Assembly: GCF_013114595.1 (NCBI RefSeq)
Contig: NZ_VTXE01000002.1
Coordinates: forward strand, 62,001-126,000
Direction of reading: 5' to 3'
Source of the DNA: Vibrio sp. 99-8-1
GTDB lineage: Bacteria > Pseudomonadota > Gammaproteobacteria > Enterobacterales > Vibrionaceae
Length of the DNA stretch: 64,000 nt
The translations under genes and the position numbers were made by a program. The notes beneath the pieces are model-generated. The model was not told where the DNA came from and made no database searches. It saw nothing but the letters and a program-made list of their open reading frames with translations. Below are positions 36,269 through 45,531 of the stretch, one piece after another. How positions within the stretch are numbered: the stretch's first letter is position 1; each line of letters opens with the position of its first letter.

Positions 36269-37600
36269 ATGTTTTTACCTCAAGAAATTATTCGTAGAAA
36301 ACGTGACGGTGAAGTCCTAACCTCTGAAGAGATCAACTTCTTTATTCAGGGTGTTGCTAAAGAAACCGTATCAGAAGGCCAGATTGCAGCATTCGCAATG
36401 GCGATTTTCTTTAATGAAATGACTATGCCAGAGCGTATTGCTCTTACGTGTGCAATGCGTGATTCTGGGATGGTTATTGATTGGGACCATATGAACTTTG
36501 ATGGTCCAATTGTCGATAAACACTCTACAGGTGGTGTCGGGGATGTTACCTCATTAATGCTTGGTCCTATGGTGGCGGCATGTGGTGGTTTTGTTCCTAT
36601 GATCTCTGGTCGTGGTCTTGGTCATACTGGTGGCACTCTAGATAAGTTAGAGTCGATCCCAGGTTATAACATTACACCGACAAATGATGTGTTTGGTAAT
36701 GTAACTAAAGAAGCTGGCGTCGCGATTATTGGTCAAACGGGTGATTTAGCTCCAGCAGACAAACGCGTTTATGCCACAAGAGATATTACCGCGACAGTAG
36801 ACAACATCTCGTTGATTACTGCTTCTATCCTGTCTAAGAAATTAGCGGCTGGCCTTCAGTCTCTCGTTATGGATGTAAAAGTAGGTTCTGGTGCATTTAT
36901 GCCAACTTACGAAGCGTCTGAAGAGTTAGCGAGATCGATTGTTGCCGTGGCGAATGGAGCAGGAACCAAAACGACTGCTATTCTTACTGACATGAATCAG
37001 GTGTTGGCTTCTTCAGCGGGTAATGCTCTTGAAGTTAAAGAAGCGGTTCGTTTCTTAACCGGTGAATACCGTAACCCTCGTCTATTTGAAGTGACGATGG
37101 CATCATGTGCCGAGATGTTGGTGCTAGGTAATCTTGCTAAAGATTCAACAGAAGCAAGAGCGAAACTGCAAGCTGTATTGGATAATGGTGCGGCGGCAGA
37201 GAAGTTCGGTAAGATGGTTGCTGGCTTAGGTGGCCCGGCTGATTTTGTCGAAAATTACCAAAACTATCTAGATCAAGCTGAAATTGTGAAACCAGTATAT
37301 GCTAAAGAGAGCGGTACTGTTTCTGCAATGGATACCCGAGCAATCGGCATGGCTGTTGTTGGAATGGGTGGTGGCCGTCGTGTCGCAACAGATAGCATTG
37401 ATTATGCCGTTGGTTTCGAGAGCTTTATTCGTCTTGGTGAAATTGCCGATGACAACAAGCCTTTAGCGGTTATTCATGCTCGAAGTGAGCAACAATGGCA
37501 AGAAGCTGCGGATGCACTTCAACAAGCGATTACCGTTGGAAGTGATGAATATATAGCAACCCCAGATGTTTACCGCCAAATTCGTGCGGAAGATGTGTAA
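36269..37600 (+). CDS. deoA: Thymidine phosphorylase DeoA
   Basis: DeoA splits thymidine and deoxyuridine with phosphate to the base and deoxyribose-1-phosphate. The 443-aa protein has the phosphate-binding KHSTGGVGD and the [16 protein letters not shown] signature. The start giving [14 protein letters not shown] matches E. coli (MFLAQEIIRKKRDG), with GGGAG upstream; the in-frame ATG at 36230 lies too near the hairpin. Confidence 0.97.
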   Translation: MFLPQEIIRRKRDGEVLTSEEINFFIQGVAKETVSEGQIAAFAMAIFFNEMTMPERIALTCAMRDSGMVIDWDHMNFDGPIVDKHSTGGVGDVTSLMLGPMVAACGGFVPMISGRGLGHTGGTLDKLESIPGYNITPTNDVFGNVTKEAGVAIIGQTGDLAPADKRVYATRDITATVDNISLITASILSKKLAAGLQSLVMDVKVGSGAFMPTYEASEELARSIVAVANGAGTKTTAILTDMNQVLASSAGNALEVKEAVRFLTGEYRNPRLFEVTMASCAEMLVLGNLAKDSTEARAKLQAVLDNGAAAEKFGKMVAGLGGPADFVENYQNYLDQAEIVKPVYAKESGTVSAMDTRAIGMAVVGMGGGRRVATDSIDYAVGFESFIRLGEIADDNKPLAVIHARSEQQWQEAADALQQAITVGSDEYIATPDVYRQIRAEDV

Positions 37601-37621
37601 CAGCATCTGATGGAGAATATG

Positions 37622-38842
37622 ATGAAAAGATCGATTATTTTAGTTTTAGATTCATTCGGTATCGGTGCTTCAGCTGATGCAGATAAGTTTGGTGATGTAG
37701 GCTCTGACACATTAGGCCACATTGCTGAGCATTGTGCTAATGGCCTAGCCGATAACGAAATTCGTAAAGGCCCATTAACGCTACCTAACCTCTCTAAGCT
37801 TGGTTTAGGGCTTGCAGCAAAAGAGTCTACAGGTTCATTCCCTAAAGGGTTAGATGAAGATGCAGAGATTATTGGTGCTTATGGTCATGCTGCGGAAATC
37901 TCTTCAGGTAAAGATACTCCGTCAGGTCACTGGGAAATTGCCGGTGTTCCTGTGTTATTTGAGTGGGGCTACTTCACCGATAAGACCAACAGTTTTCCTA
38001 AGGAGCTATTAGACCGTATTGTTAAGCGTGCTAATCTTCCGGGTTATTTGGGCAATTGCCATGCGTCAGGTACTCAAGTTTTAGATGACTTGGGTGAAGA
38101 GCATATGACAACAGGTAAGCCGATTTTTTATACCTCTGCTGACTCTGTGTTTCAGATCGCTTGTCATGAAGAAACATACGGCTTAGATAATCTATTAGAG
38201 CTGTGCCAAATTGCCAGAGAAGAGCTAGAAGACTATAACATTGGTCGTGTCATTGCTCGTCCATTTATTGGGCCAAAAGCCGGTGAGTTTGCACGTACTG
38301 GTAACCGTCGTGATCTATCTGTAGAGCCACCAGCAGCCACTGTTCTACAAAAATTGGTTGATGAAAAAGGCGGAGATGTTATCTCTATCGGTAAAATTGC
38401 CGATATCTATGCCAACTGTGGTATCACTAAGAAAGTGAAAAAAACGGGCTTAGAAGATCTGTTTAATGCCACGTTAGAGCAAGTGAAAGAAGCTGGCGAT
38501 AACACCATTGTGTTTACCAACTTTGTTGATTTTGACTCTGCTTATGGTCACCGTCGTGATGTTGCAGGTTATGCTGCGGCACTAGAGTATTTCGATAGCC
38601 GTATCCCTGAACTTTTGGCTATTTTGAAAGAAGATGATGTTGTGATTATGACAGCAGACCACGGTTGTGATCCAACATGGCCTGGTACCGATCATACTCG
38701 TGAGCATATCCCTGTATTAGTATACGGTGAGAAAGTTGCGCCAGGATCATTAGGTCTACGCACTTCATTTGCTGATATCGGTCAAAGCTTAGCTGAATAC
38801 TTTGGCACATCCGATATGGATTATGGTAAAAACTTTTTGTAA
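37622..38842 (+). CDS. deoB: Phosphopentomutase DeoB
   Basis: DeoB converts (deoxy)ribose-1-phosphate to the 5-phosphate. This 406-aa alkaline-phosphatase-superfamily enzyme has VLDSFGIGA at the N-terminus, [11 protein letters not shown], and the metal ligands of [19 protein letters not shown]. The ATG at 37622 fits TGGAG (37611-37615) best and matches E. coli MKRAFIMVLDSFG; ATG 37619 and 37610 are alternatives. Confidence 0.97.
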   Translation: MKRSIILVLDSFGIGASADADKFGDVGSDTLGHIAEHCANGLADNEIRKGPLTLPNLSKLGLGLAAKESTGSFPKGLDEDAEIIGAYGHAAEISSGKDTPSGHWEIAGVPVLFEWGYFTDKTNSFPKELLDRIVKRANLPGYLGNCHASGTQVLDDLGEEHMTTGKPIFYTSADSVFQIACHEETYGLDNLLELCQIAREELEDYNIGRVIARPFIGPKAGEFARTGNRRDLSVEPPAATVLQKLVDEKGGDVISIGKIADIYANCGITKKVKKTGLEDLFNATLEQVKEAGDNTIVFTNFVDFDSAYGHRRDVAGYAAALEYFDSRIPELLAILKEDDVVIMTADHGCDPTWPGTDHTREHIPVLVYGEKVAPGSLGLRTSFADIGQSLAEYFGTSDMDYGKNFL

Positions 38843-38850
38843 TGAATAAC

Positions 38851-38887
38851 CGCATCAGGCTGTCTGATAAGTTGGCCGCCTGATGTG
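38851..38887 (+). terminator. Intra-operon hairpin between deoB and deoD
   Basis: CGCATCAGGC pairs with GCCTGATGTG (10 bp, one G-U) across a 17-nt loop. No T tract follows. It could influence mRNA processing or stability. Confidence 0.4.
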
Positions 38888-38922
38888 ATTGAACGTTTAA
38901 TCAAATTTTAAAGGATAAATTG

Positions 38923-39639
38923 ATGGCAACTCCACACATTAATGCTGAAATGGGCGCGTTTGCTGACGTTGTTTTAATGCCGGGTGACCCGCTACGTGCA
39001 AAATATATTGCTGAAACATTTCTTGATGATGTTGTTCAAGTGTGTGATGTAAGAAACATGTACGGTTATACGGGTACGTATAAAGGCCGTAAGATTTCTG
39101 TTATGGGTCATGGTATGGGTATCCCATCATGCTCAATCTATGTTACAGAGCTTATTAAAGACTTTGGTGTTAAGAAAATTATTCGTGTTGGTAGCTGTGG
39201 TGCGGTTAGCGAAGATATCAAAGTACGCGACGTTGTAATCGGTATGGGCGCAAGTACTGACTCTAAAGTGAACCGTATTCGCTTTAAAGGTCATGATTTT
39301 GCTGCTATCGCTGACTATAAAATGGTGAAGGCTGCAGAAGAAGCGGCAAAAGCTCGTGGTATCGATGTAAAAGTAGGTAACCTATTCTCAGCTGAGCTTT
39401 TCTACACGCCAGATCCAGAAATGTTCGACGTAATGGACAAGTACGGCATCGTTGGTGTTGAAATGGAAGCGGCTGGCATCTACGGTGTTGCTGCTGAATA
39501 CGGTGCAAAAGCGCTTGCTATCTGTACTGTATCTGACCACATTAAAACAGGCGACCAAACCACTTCTGAAGAGCGTGCAACTACGTTCAACGAAATGATG
39601 GTAATCGCTCTAGACTCAGTTCTTCTGGGCGACGAGTAA
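38923..39639 (+). CDS. deoD: Purine nucleoside phosphorylase DeoD
   Basis: DeoD phosphorolyses purine (deoxy)nucleosides to base plus pentose-1-phosphate. The 238-aa bacterial hexameric type has [35 protein letters not shown] and [19 protein letters not shown]. The ATG at 38923 follows AAGGA (38911-38915), and the TTG just before it was rejected. It closes the deo operon. Confidence 0.98.
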   Translation: MATPHINAEMGAFADVVLMPGDPLRAKYIAETFLDDVVQVCDVRNMYGYTGTYKGRKISVMGHGMGIPSCSIYVTELIKDFGVKKIIRVGSCGAVSEDIKVRDVVIGMGASTDSKVNRIRFKGHDFAAIADYKMVKAAEEAAKARGIDVKVGNLFSAELFYTPDPEMFDVMDKYGIVGVEMEAAGIYGVAAEYGAKALAICTVSDHIKTGDQTTSEERATTFNEMMVIALDSVLLGDE

Positions 39640-39681
39640 TCGTCTCTTTTGCCGTTATTGTCTGAACATTAGACAGTAGCC

Positions 39682-39723
39682 AAAATAAAAAACCTCGCTA
39701 ATCGTTATTAGTGAGGTTTTTTT
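39682..39723. terminator. Bidirectional terminator between deoD and ytjB
   Basis: AAACCTCGCTAAT pairs with ATTAGTGAGGTTT (13 bp, one G-U) around a 4-nt loop. It is flanked by an A-rich run on the left and T7 on the right, serving the convergent genes. Confidence 0.92.
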
Positions 39724-39752
39724 ATATCTGAGGTGATTTTGTCCGGTTGCTA

Positions 39753-40373
39753 TTACGATTTACTTTTTAACTTATTTAGCAGCAGATTATCGCCTTTGGT
39801 TTTGGGCTTACGTTTTAAAATGAGAGTGATCAACATACCACTGATAAAGCCCATCACGATCATGATGTACATATAGCGATCGCTTTTACGGTAATGATGA
39901 TCAGAAATAGCAGTCACCATTCCTTTCTCGAAAGTGATTCGGACATAGCCAATCAATCTGTCACTATCCAAAATAGGTTCAACCAGCTGTAACCTGCCGA
40001 TACTTGCGGTTTCCAATGGCGTATCTAAGCCCAATATTTCTCTGGCGGATTTCGCGTCAGCACTGGATGCCAGTTTCACTCCTTCGGAGTTATAAATGGT
40101 GGCATCGAACACGAGTCTCTCTTTTGCCAGTTGATCCGTAAGAGTTAATAACCTTTCTTGTTCACTATTGGCAATCATATTGCTCGCAGAAAGAGCCGCT
40201 TGAGTGACCAAGACCTTAGTGAGAGTTTCTAATTGTCGAGATTGTATCTGTTCATTGCCTTTACTAATGAGCACACTGTTTTGTGCGGTATATATAAACA
40301 TAAGCACCAAAGCGATGATGGCGATGACTTTTATAAACAATCGAAGGGAGAACAGAGATGTTTTCATAGGCAT
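39753..40373 (-). CDS. ytjB: YtjB/Smp-family membrane protein
   Basis: This is a 206-aa inner-membrane protein. One transmembrane helix lies near residues 10-30, a periplasmic stretch of ~130 residues follows (with LDQL-type TLTDQLAKERLVFDATIY, ASSADAKSAREILGLD and LVEPILDSDRLIGYVR), and a second helix lies near residues 165-185. It matches the Smp/YtjB group by layout and by its conserved position divergent from serB. The function is not established. An in-frame ATG at 40367 is an alternative start. Confidence 0.82.
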   Translation of the reverse strand: MPMKTSLFSLRLFIKVIAIIALVLMFIYTAQNSVLISKGNEQIQSRQLETLTKVLVTQAALSASNMIANSEQERLLTLTDQLAKERLVFDATIYNSEGVKLASSADAKSAREILGLDTPLETASIGRLQLVEPILDSDRLIGYVRITFEKGMVTAISDHHYRKSDRYMYIMIVMGFISGMLITLILKRKPKTKGDNLLLNKLKSKS

Positions 40374-40455
40374 TTAACTGTATTAGGCTCTTTTTTTAAG
40401 CTTTGAACATATTGGCGCTTGCCTTTTGAAATTGCAATAGGGTAACGTTCTTATA

Positions 40456-41424
40456 ATGACAAAAATGATAGGCATGGACGCGGTAGATATGTTGCAGATA
40501 GAAAAAAGTGCAGAATTGAAAGAACGTTTTCCGATAACTCGGTTTTCTTCAAAGGAAGTAAGTGGTGATGGTCAGTGGATTGTCTTTTCTTCTTCTTTAA
40601 CATCAACTCAGTTTGAAGAGCTCGATTTTAAGTTGGGAGAATACACGCCAATTTTGGATGTATGGAAAGTGGGTTCGTATGATGTGGCGTTAATGCCGGG
40701 AAGACTAACCAGCAAGCATCAAACGATTCTTAACAGCATGAATATCGATTATGCTGAAGTCGCGGATATTCCTGACTTATCTAAACCGGGATTGATTGTG
40801 TTTGATATGGATTCAACGGTTATCCAAATTGAGTGCATTGATGAAATAGCCAAACTTGCTGGTGTAGGTGAGCTGGTATCTGAGATAACTGAGCGTGCAA
40901 TGCAAGGTGAGTTGGATTTTGAGCAGAGCTTGAGACAAAGAGTCGCGGCTTTAAAAGGAGCGGATGAGGCGATTTTGCAGCAAGTTAGGTTAACCCTGCC
41001 GTTGATGCCTGATTTGAAGTTACTGATTGCTTCATTAAAACATTATGGTTGGAAGACTGCGATTGCATCCGGTGGTTTTACCTATTTTTCAGACTACCTT
41101 AAAGAGACATTAGAGCTGGATTATGCTCAGTCGAATGTACTGGATATTGCCGACGGTCGACTTACAGGGAATGTTGTCGGAGAGGTTGTTAGCGCGAATA
41201 GCAAAGCTGAGATTTTAGAAAAGTTAGCCAAAGAGTATGCCATTGACATGGGCAATACCGTTGCAGTTGGAGATGGCGCCAATGATCTTATTATGATGGG
41301 AGTGGCTGGGTTAGGGGTGGCGTACCATGCCAAACCTAAGGTCGAGCAACAAGCTCAAGTTGCAGTGAGGTATGCCGGCTTAGGTGGCGTTCTGTGTGCG
41401 CTTTCTGTTTCTATTATGAAATGA
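40456..41424 (+). CDS. serB: Phosphoserine phosphatase SerB
   Basis: SerB carries out the last step of serine synthesis, O-phosphoserine to serine. The 322-aa HAD-family enzyme has the nucleophile motif FDMDSTVIQIE, the SGGFTYFSDYL motif II and VGDGANDL for Mg2+ binding. An N-terminal ~110-residue region precedes the catalytic domain, as in other gammaproteobacteria. ATGs at 40456, 40465 and 40474 are all possible starts; none has a strong ribosome-binding site. Confidence 0.97.
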   Translation: MTKMIGMDAVDMLQIEKSAELKERFPITRFSSKEVSGDGQWIVFSSSLTSTQFEELDFKLGEYTPILDVWKVGSYDVALMPGRLTSKHQTILNSMNIDYAEVADIPDLSKPGLIVFDMDSTVIQIECIDEIAKLAGVGELVSEITERAMQGELDFEQSLRQRVAALKGADEAILQQVRLTLPLMPDLKLLIASLKHYGWKTAIASGGFTYFSDYLKETLELDYAQSNVLDIADGRLTGNVVGEVVSANSKAEILEKLAKEYAIDMGNTVAVGDGANDLIMMGVAGLGVAYHAKPKVEQQAQVAVRYAGLGGVLCALSVSIMK

Positions 41425-41450
41425 TTATTGTGAAGTGATAATCACGGCTG

Positions 41451-41480
41451 ATTGATCAGGTTAACTCTAACCTGATCAAT
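41451..41480. terminator. Perfect hairpin at the serB / PilZ gene junction
   Basis: ATTGATCAGGTTA / TAACCTGATCAAT, 13 bp perfect with a 4-nt loop, covers the stop codon of the minus-strand PilZ gene. A second repeat, TGATTAT-N9-ATAATCA, overlaps the serB stop (41422-41444). Neither has a clear T tract. Confidence 0.5.
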
Positions 41481-43804
41481 ACCTCTTCTGATACATCGAT
41501 AAATTCACCGAAGCCAATAATAGAAGCAAACTCTTTTTCTAATGACTTAGTTTGATGAAAAGAGCCACTGGCGAGTTTACTGAGCTTCTTGCTTAAAATT
41601 TTTGTTATTGAGTTTTCTACCGGGATACCTGAAAGTCGTAGTGAATAAAACTCTCCCAGCTGTTTTGACTTTTTAATAAATCGAATTCTTTCCTGCAGAT
41701 TAGCAAATTCACCTTCAAGCTTGGTATGAATCGTTTCCACTTCGCCAAACTGGTTCTTGATCACGGCAATGTAAATGTCGTTGTAAGTGATATTTAAAGG
41801 GGTAATTGGCCGCAGTGGGTCTTTCAATAAGCGGGCGCTGCGTTTTTTAAACACACTTTCTAAAGAGAAGTGATTCTTCTTGGTCTGATCTTGGAACAGT
41901 TTCAAGTAGGGAGCTAATGGGTAGTTAACGCCAATGGCGATAGGCTGAAGAATTTTATCTACTTTTGAAACATAGTATGGCGTGCTGACTAGTCGCGTCA
42001 GAATAGACTCATAAATGATGTTCAGCATCTCTTCACTTGGCAGTAACTCATCGATAGCGTTCAATTTGTTTTTATTATGGGATATCAATTTTTTCAAAAA
42101 GTGAATGGTACGGCTGGTTTTGCTGCTGTCTTCTACTGCTAAGTGAATATTTAAACCATCTGGGCTGATACAAACAATGTTATAAGGTACTTGAGTTAAT
42201 GGTGCCTTTTCATCGTAAAATTGTAGCTCTTTGAAACTGATTTTTGCCAGATTGCCAATTTTAGATATAAGAGGGGTGTTCAGTTTTACAAACAGGCCTT
42301 GTGAAGAAAAGTTGATTGTCGTGCCTGAAATAACAGCGTTTCCTTCGGACTCAAAATTGATCGGGGATTGAAATAGGAATCGTTGCTCTTTGCGGCGAGA
42401 AATTGCATCAAAATAGATGCCTTTTGGATTGCCTGTAATTTTTCTTGGATGTCTAAATTTATTTAGAACACTGGTATCGAGATCGGGTTTAGCGGTGAGT
42501 TGATAGTCTCTTTTTGAACTGGCATTTGAGATCTCTTGTAACACCCCTAAGTGAGTTATCGGGTTCTTTTCAAGATCGATACCTTCACCATAGTTGGCGA
42601 ACTTTGCTTTCTCTTCATAGTTGAGTTCAAACATATGAATACGATAGACTTTCCAGCTGCAACGTCTGGCCGCAGTATGCCAAAACAGCTGTCGTTCTTG
42701 ACGTGTCGCTTCTGGCAACATCATTGAATAATGTAACGTTTTCCCTTGGTGTTCATGGGTAAACGCATAAATAACGTTACTCGAGTTTCTCACCCCTGAT
42801 TTAGCAAGTTCAGACATACGTTGTGGACTGAACAGTGCACCAAATCCTTGTTGAAATCGTTCATCGTGCCAGTAGCGCCAAGTATCATGGTTATGATTAT
42901 TTAATAAGGCATATTTGAGTTCGCTACCACAAAAGAGCAGCGGTAGGTTCGGCGTGTGCTTTATATAAGTATGCTCATAACCGTGAGTGCGAGCTTGAAG
43001 AATCTTATCTTGATTATCGTGGCTTGCTTTCTTGCTTGAGCTATCTAGAGAGACTTCTATCGCGCGAGCGATAACATCTGTATCGGTCAACCGTAAAGCA
43101 CGTAACCAACGAATGCTTTCATTTTCTTGGCACTCATCAATACCAATGACGCGATAATCGATTCGGTTATTTAGTTCTGCAATGTCTGTCTCTTGTTCCA
43201 GTTCAGTAAAATGCGCTTGAATGACGGCACCCAGGCTGTACTCAAAAGCGGTGGGAACTTTTAACTTAACACCAGAATTGGAAAGGTCGACGCTGGTTGC
43301 ATGAATGAGATGACCGTCTGGGAGCTCAATGGTAACTTGGGTTGATAGCTTAAGGCGTTTTTCCTGCCGGTGCAGGATCATACCTAGTTTGATGGTCTCT
43401 ACAGCAAAAGGGCTTTCGGGAGCATCAGAATTAGGGTGATGAGCGGCTTTTTCATTTTGATGCATCACTCGGAAGTTGTTGCGAGTATTGACCATCGCTT
43501 CGTAGACACCTTCCGTGTAGCCACCAAAACGTTTTATTTTCTTATGATAAGAGTTAATGGCAACATCATCTAGCCAGTGGATTCTGCCATCGAGCTTATA
43601 CTCCCTACATTCGCCTTGAACTCTGCCACGTAAGTCTATGGACTTAGTGCATGGAGCCATCAGTCTATTCAGCTCCATTTTTGCGATCACTTTGGCAGAG
43701 GGAGGCGCGTCTTCAGTCAACTGACCTAAAACGAGATCGAAATCCGGGGCTCCATATACTGGAATCAGTTTTTCAACGAGTGAGAGTAATTCAGATTGCT
43801 GCAT
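41456..43804 (-). CDS. plzC: Large PilZ-domain c-di-GMP receptor-like protein (PlzC type)
   Basis: This is a 782-aa soluble protein. Two PilZ-like motifs are visible. The first has R146QEKR150 with D173LSNSG178. The second has R471KEQR475 with N498FSSQG503, matching RxxxR...(D/N)xSxxG for c-di-GMP binding. The rest has no recognisable enzyme domain. It lies between serB and radA, the position of the V. cholerae PilZ protein PlzC as I recall it. It probably senses c-di-GMP; the output is unknown. The gene symbol is by synteny. Confidence 0.82.
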   Translation of the reverse strand: MQQSELLSLVEKLIPVYGAPDFDLVLGQLTEDAPPSAKVIAKMELNRLMAPCTKSIDLRGRVQGECREYKLDGRIHWLDDVAINSYHKKIKRFGGYTEGVYEAMVNTRNNFRVMHQNEKAAHHPNSDAPESPFAVETIKLGMILHRQEKRLKLSTQVTIELPDGHLIHATSVDLSNSGVKLKVPTAFEYSLGAVIQAHFTELEQETDIAELNNRIDYRVIGIDECQENESIRWLRALRLTDTDVIARAIEVSLDSSSKKASHDNQDKILQARTHGYEHTYIKHTPNLPLLFCGSELKYALLNNHNHDTWRYWHDERFQQGFGALFSPQRMSELAKSGVRNSSNVIYAFTHEHQGKTLHYSMMLPEATRQERQLFWHTAARRCSWKVYRIHMFELNYEEKAKFANYGEGIDLEKNPITHLGVLQEISNASSKRDYQLTAKPDLDTSVLNKFRHPRKITGNPKGIYFDAISRRKEQRFLFQSPINFESEGNAVISGTTINFSSQGLFVKLNTPLISKIGNLAKISFKELQFYDEKAPLTQVPYNIVCISPDGLNIHLAVEDSSKTSRTIHFLKKLISHNKNKLNAIDELLPSEEMLNIIYESILTRLVSTPYYVSKVDKILQPIAIGVNYPLAPYLKLFQDQTKKNHFSLESVFKKRSARLLKDPLRPITPLNITYNDIYIAVIKNQFGEVETIHTKLEGEFANLQERIRFIKKSKQLGEFYSLRLSGIPVENSITKILSKKLSKLASGSFHQTKSLEKEFASIIGFGEFIDVSEEVLIRLELT

Positions 43805-43913
43805 ATTTTTGATAGAGTTCTGCTAAAGTATCGTCCCTTACGCATTATATCGGCCGTGCTGCTGATTTGTTTAATAGTATAACTCGATAATAATAGGTAT
43901 TTCTTGAGGTTGT

Positions 43914-45293
43914 ATGGCAAAAGTTAAAAGAGCTTATGTTTGTAACGATTGTGGCGCGGATTTCCCTCGCTGGCAAGGGCAGTGTAATGCTTGTGGTGCA
44001 TGGAACACCATCACTGAAGTGCGTATGGCCGCTTCACCACAAGTTGCAAGGAATGAAAGGCTTGCGGGTTATGCCGGTTCGGCAACAGAGTCCAGTGTAC
44101 AAGTTTTATCCGAAATTAATTTACAAGAAGTTCCCCGATTTTCTAGTAGTTTTCAAGAATTAGATCGAGTTCTCGGGGGGGGGATTGTACCTGGAGCGGC
44201 AATCTTGATTGGTGGTAGTCCCGGTGCTGGTAAGTCGACATTATTGCTGCAAACAATGTGTCGCTTATCTGCTGATATGCCAACCCTTTACGTCACTGGT
44301 GAAGAGTCATTGCAACAAGTGGCAATGCGAGCTTCTCGATTGGGTTTACCCAAAGACCATTTGAAGATGTTGTCAGAAACAAATGTCGATAAAATCTGCC
44401 AGATTGCTGAGAAAGAGCAACCTAGAATCATGGTAATCGATTCCATTCAGGTGATGCATGTGGCTGATGTTCAATCGTCGCCGGGTAGCGTTGCTCAGGT
44501 TAGAGAGTCTGCAACAACGTTAACTCGCTACGCTAAGCAGAATAATGTTGCGGTTTTCATTGTTGGTCATGTTACCAAAGATGGAACTCTGGCAGGGCCT
44601 AAGGTTCTGGAACATATTATTGATTGTTCCGTATTACTTGATGGTGGAACAGATAGCCGCTTTCGTACTCTTCGCAGCCATAAAAACCGATTTGGCGCGG
44701 TGAACGAGTTGGGTGTGTTTGCTATGACGGGGCAAGGACTGAAAGAGGTTACTAACCCTTCAGCTATTTTTCTTTCTCGTGGAGAAGAAGAAACCGCGGG
44801 CAGCTCTGTAATGGTGGTCTGGGAAGGGACACGTCCGCTATTGGTAGAGATTCAAGCATTGGTTGATTATTCTCAGTTAGCGAACCCAAGGCGTGTTGCG
44901 GTTGGACTTGAACAGAATCGATTATCACTCCTGCTGGCTGTATTACATAAACATGGTGGTCTGCAAATGGCGGATCAGGACGTTTTTGTTAATGTAGTGG
45001 GAGGCGTAAAGGTGACTGAAACCAGTGCTGATCTTGCGTTGGTTATGGCATTACTATCCAGCTTTAAAGATAGACCGCTGGCAAAAGACGTGGTGGTCTT
45101 CGGTGAGGTTGGATTGGCGGGGGAGATTCGTCCTGTGCCTAGTGGGCAAGAGCGATTGATGGAGGCTTATAAACATGGCTTTAAGCGAGCAATCGTTCCA
45201 TCCGCAAACCTGCCTAAAGGAGGGATTGCCGGCATGCAAATACACGGTGTTAAGAAATTATCAGAGGCATTAGAAGCGTTTGATGAGCTTTAA
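43914..45293 (+). CDS. radA: DNA repair protein RadA
   Basis: RadA is a RecA-like hexameric helicase that promotes branch migration in recombination. The 459-aa protein has an N-terminal C4 zinc finger (CNDCGADFPRWQGQCNACG), Walker A GGSPGAGKS, the RadA-specific HKNRFGAVNE motif and a C-terminal Lon-protease-like domain (FVNVVGGVKVTETSADLA, GEVGLAGEIRPV). TGAGG lies before the ATG. Its place after serB is conserved with E. coli. Confidence 0.98.
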   Translation: MAKVKRAYVCNDCGADFPRWQGQCNACGAWNTITEVRMAASPQVARNERLAGYAGSATESSVQVLSEINLQEVPRFSSSFQELDRVLGGGIVPGAAILIGGSPGAGKSTLLLQTMCRLSADMPTLYVTGEESLQQVAMRASRLGLPKDHLKMLSETNVDKICQIAEKEQPRIMVIDSIQVMHVADVQSSPGSVAQVRESATTLTRYAKQNNVAVFIVGHVTKDGTLAGPKVLEHIIDCSVLLDGGTDSRFRTLRSHKNRFGAVNELGVFAMTGQGLKEVTNPSAIFLSRGEEETAGSSVMVVWEGTRPLLVEIQALVDYSQLANPRRVAVGLEQNRLSLLLAVLHKHGGLQMADQDVFVNVVGGVKVTETSADLALVMALLSSFKDRPLAKDVVVFGEVGLAGEIRPVPSGQERLMEAYKHGFKRAIVPSANLPKGGIAGMQIHGVKKLSEALEAFDEL

Positions 45294-45464
45294 TTGATTA
45301 AAAACCAGATGGATGTCGTGTATACTGCCGACCAAAACGTTGTCCTAGGCAACAAAAAAGTTAAAATAGCGTAAATTTTTGCGCTAAAATCTATTAATTA
45401 CTTACGCCGAATTTCACTGCGTGGTAGGATAAAAAACTTTTTTATTACATATAAGCTCGCAAGG

Positions 45465-45493
45465 GTATCAGTCCTGTTGGATTGTGATATACT
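45465..45493 (+). promoter_or_regulatory. Likely promoter of the second EF-G gene
   Basis: TATACT (45488-45493) followed by CTGCGCGC lies 39 bases before the start codon, with a weak -35 GTATCA 17 bases upstream (45465-45470). The GC-rich discriminator suggests growth-rate control. Confidence 0.45.
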
Positions 45494-45531
45494 CTGCGCG
45501 CATTTTTATACCTTATTAACAGAGTAAGACA

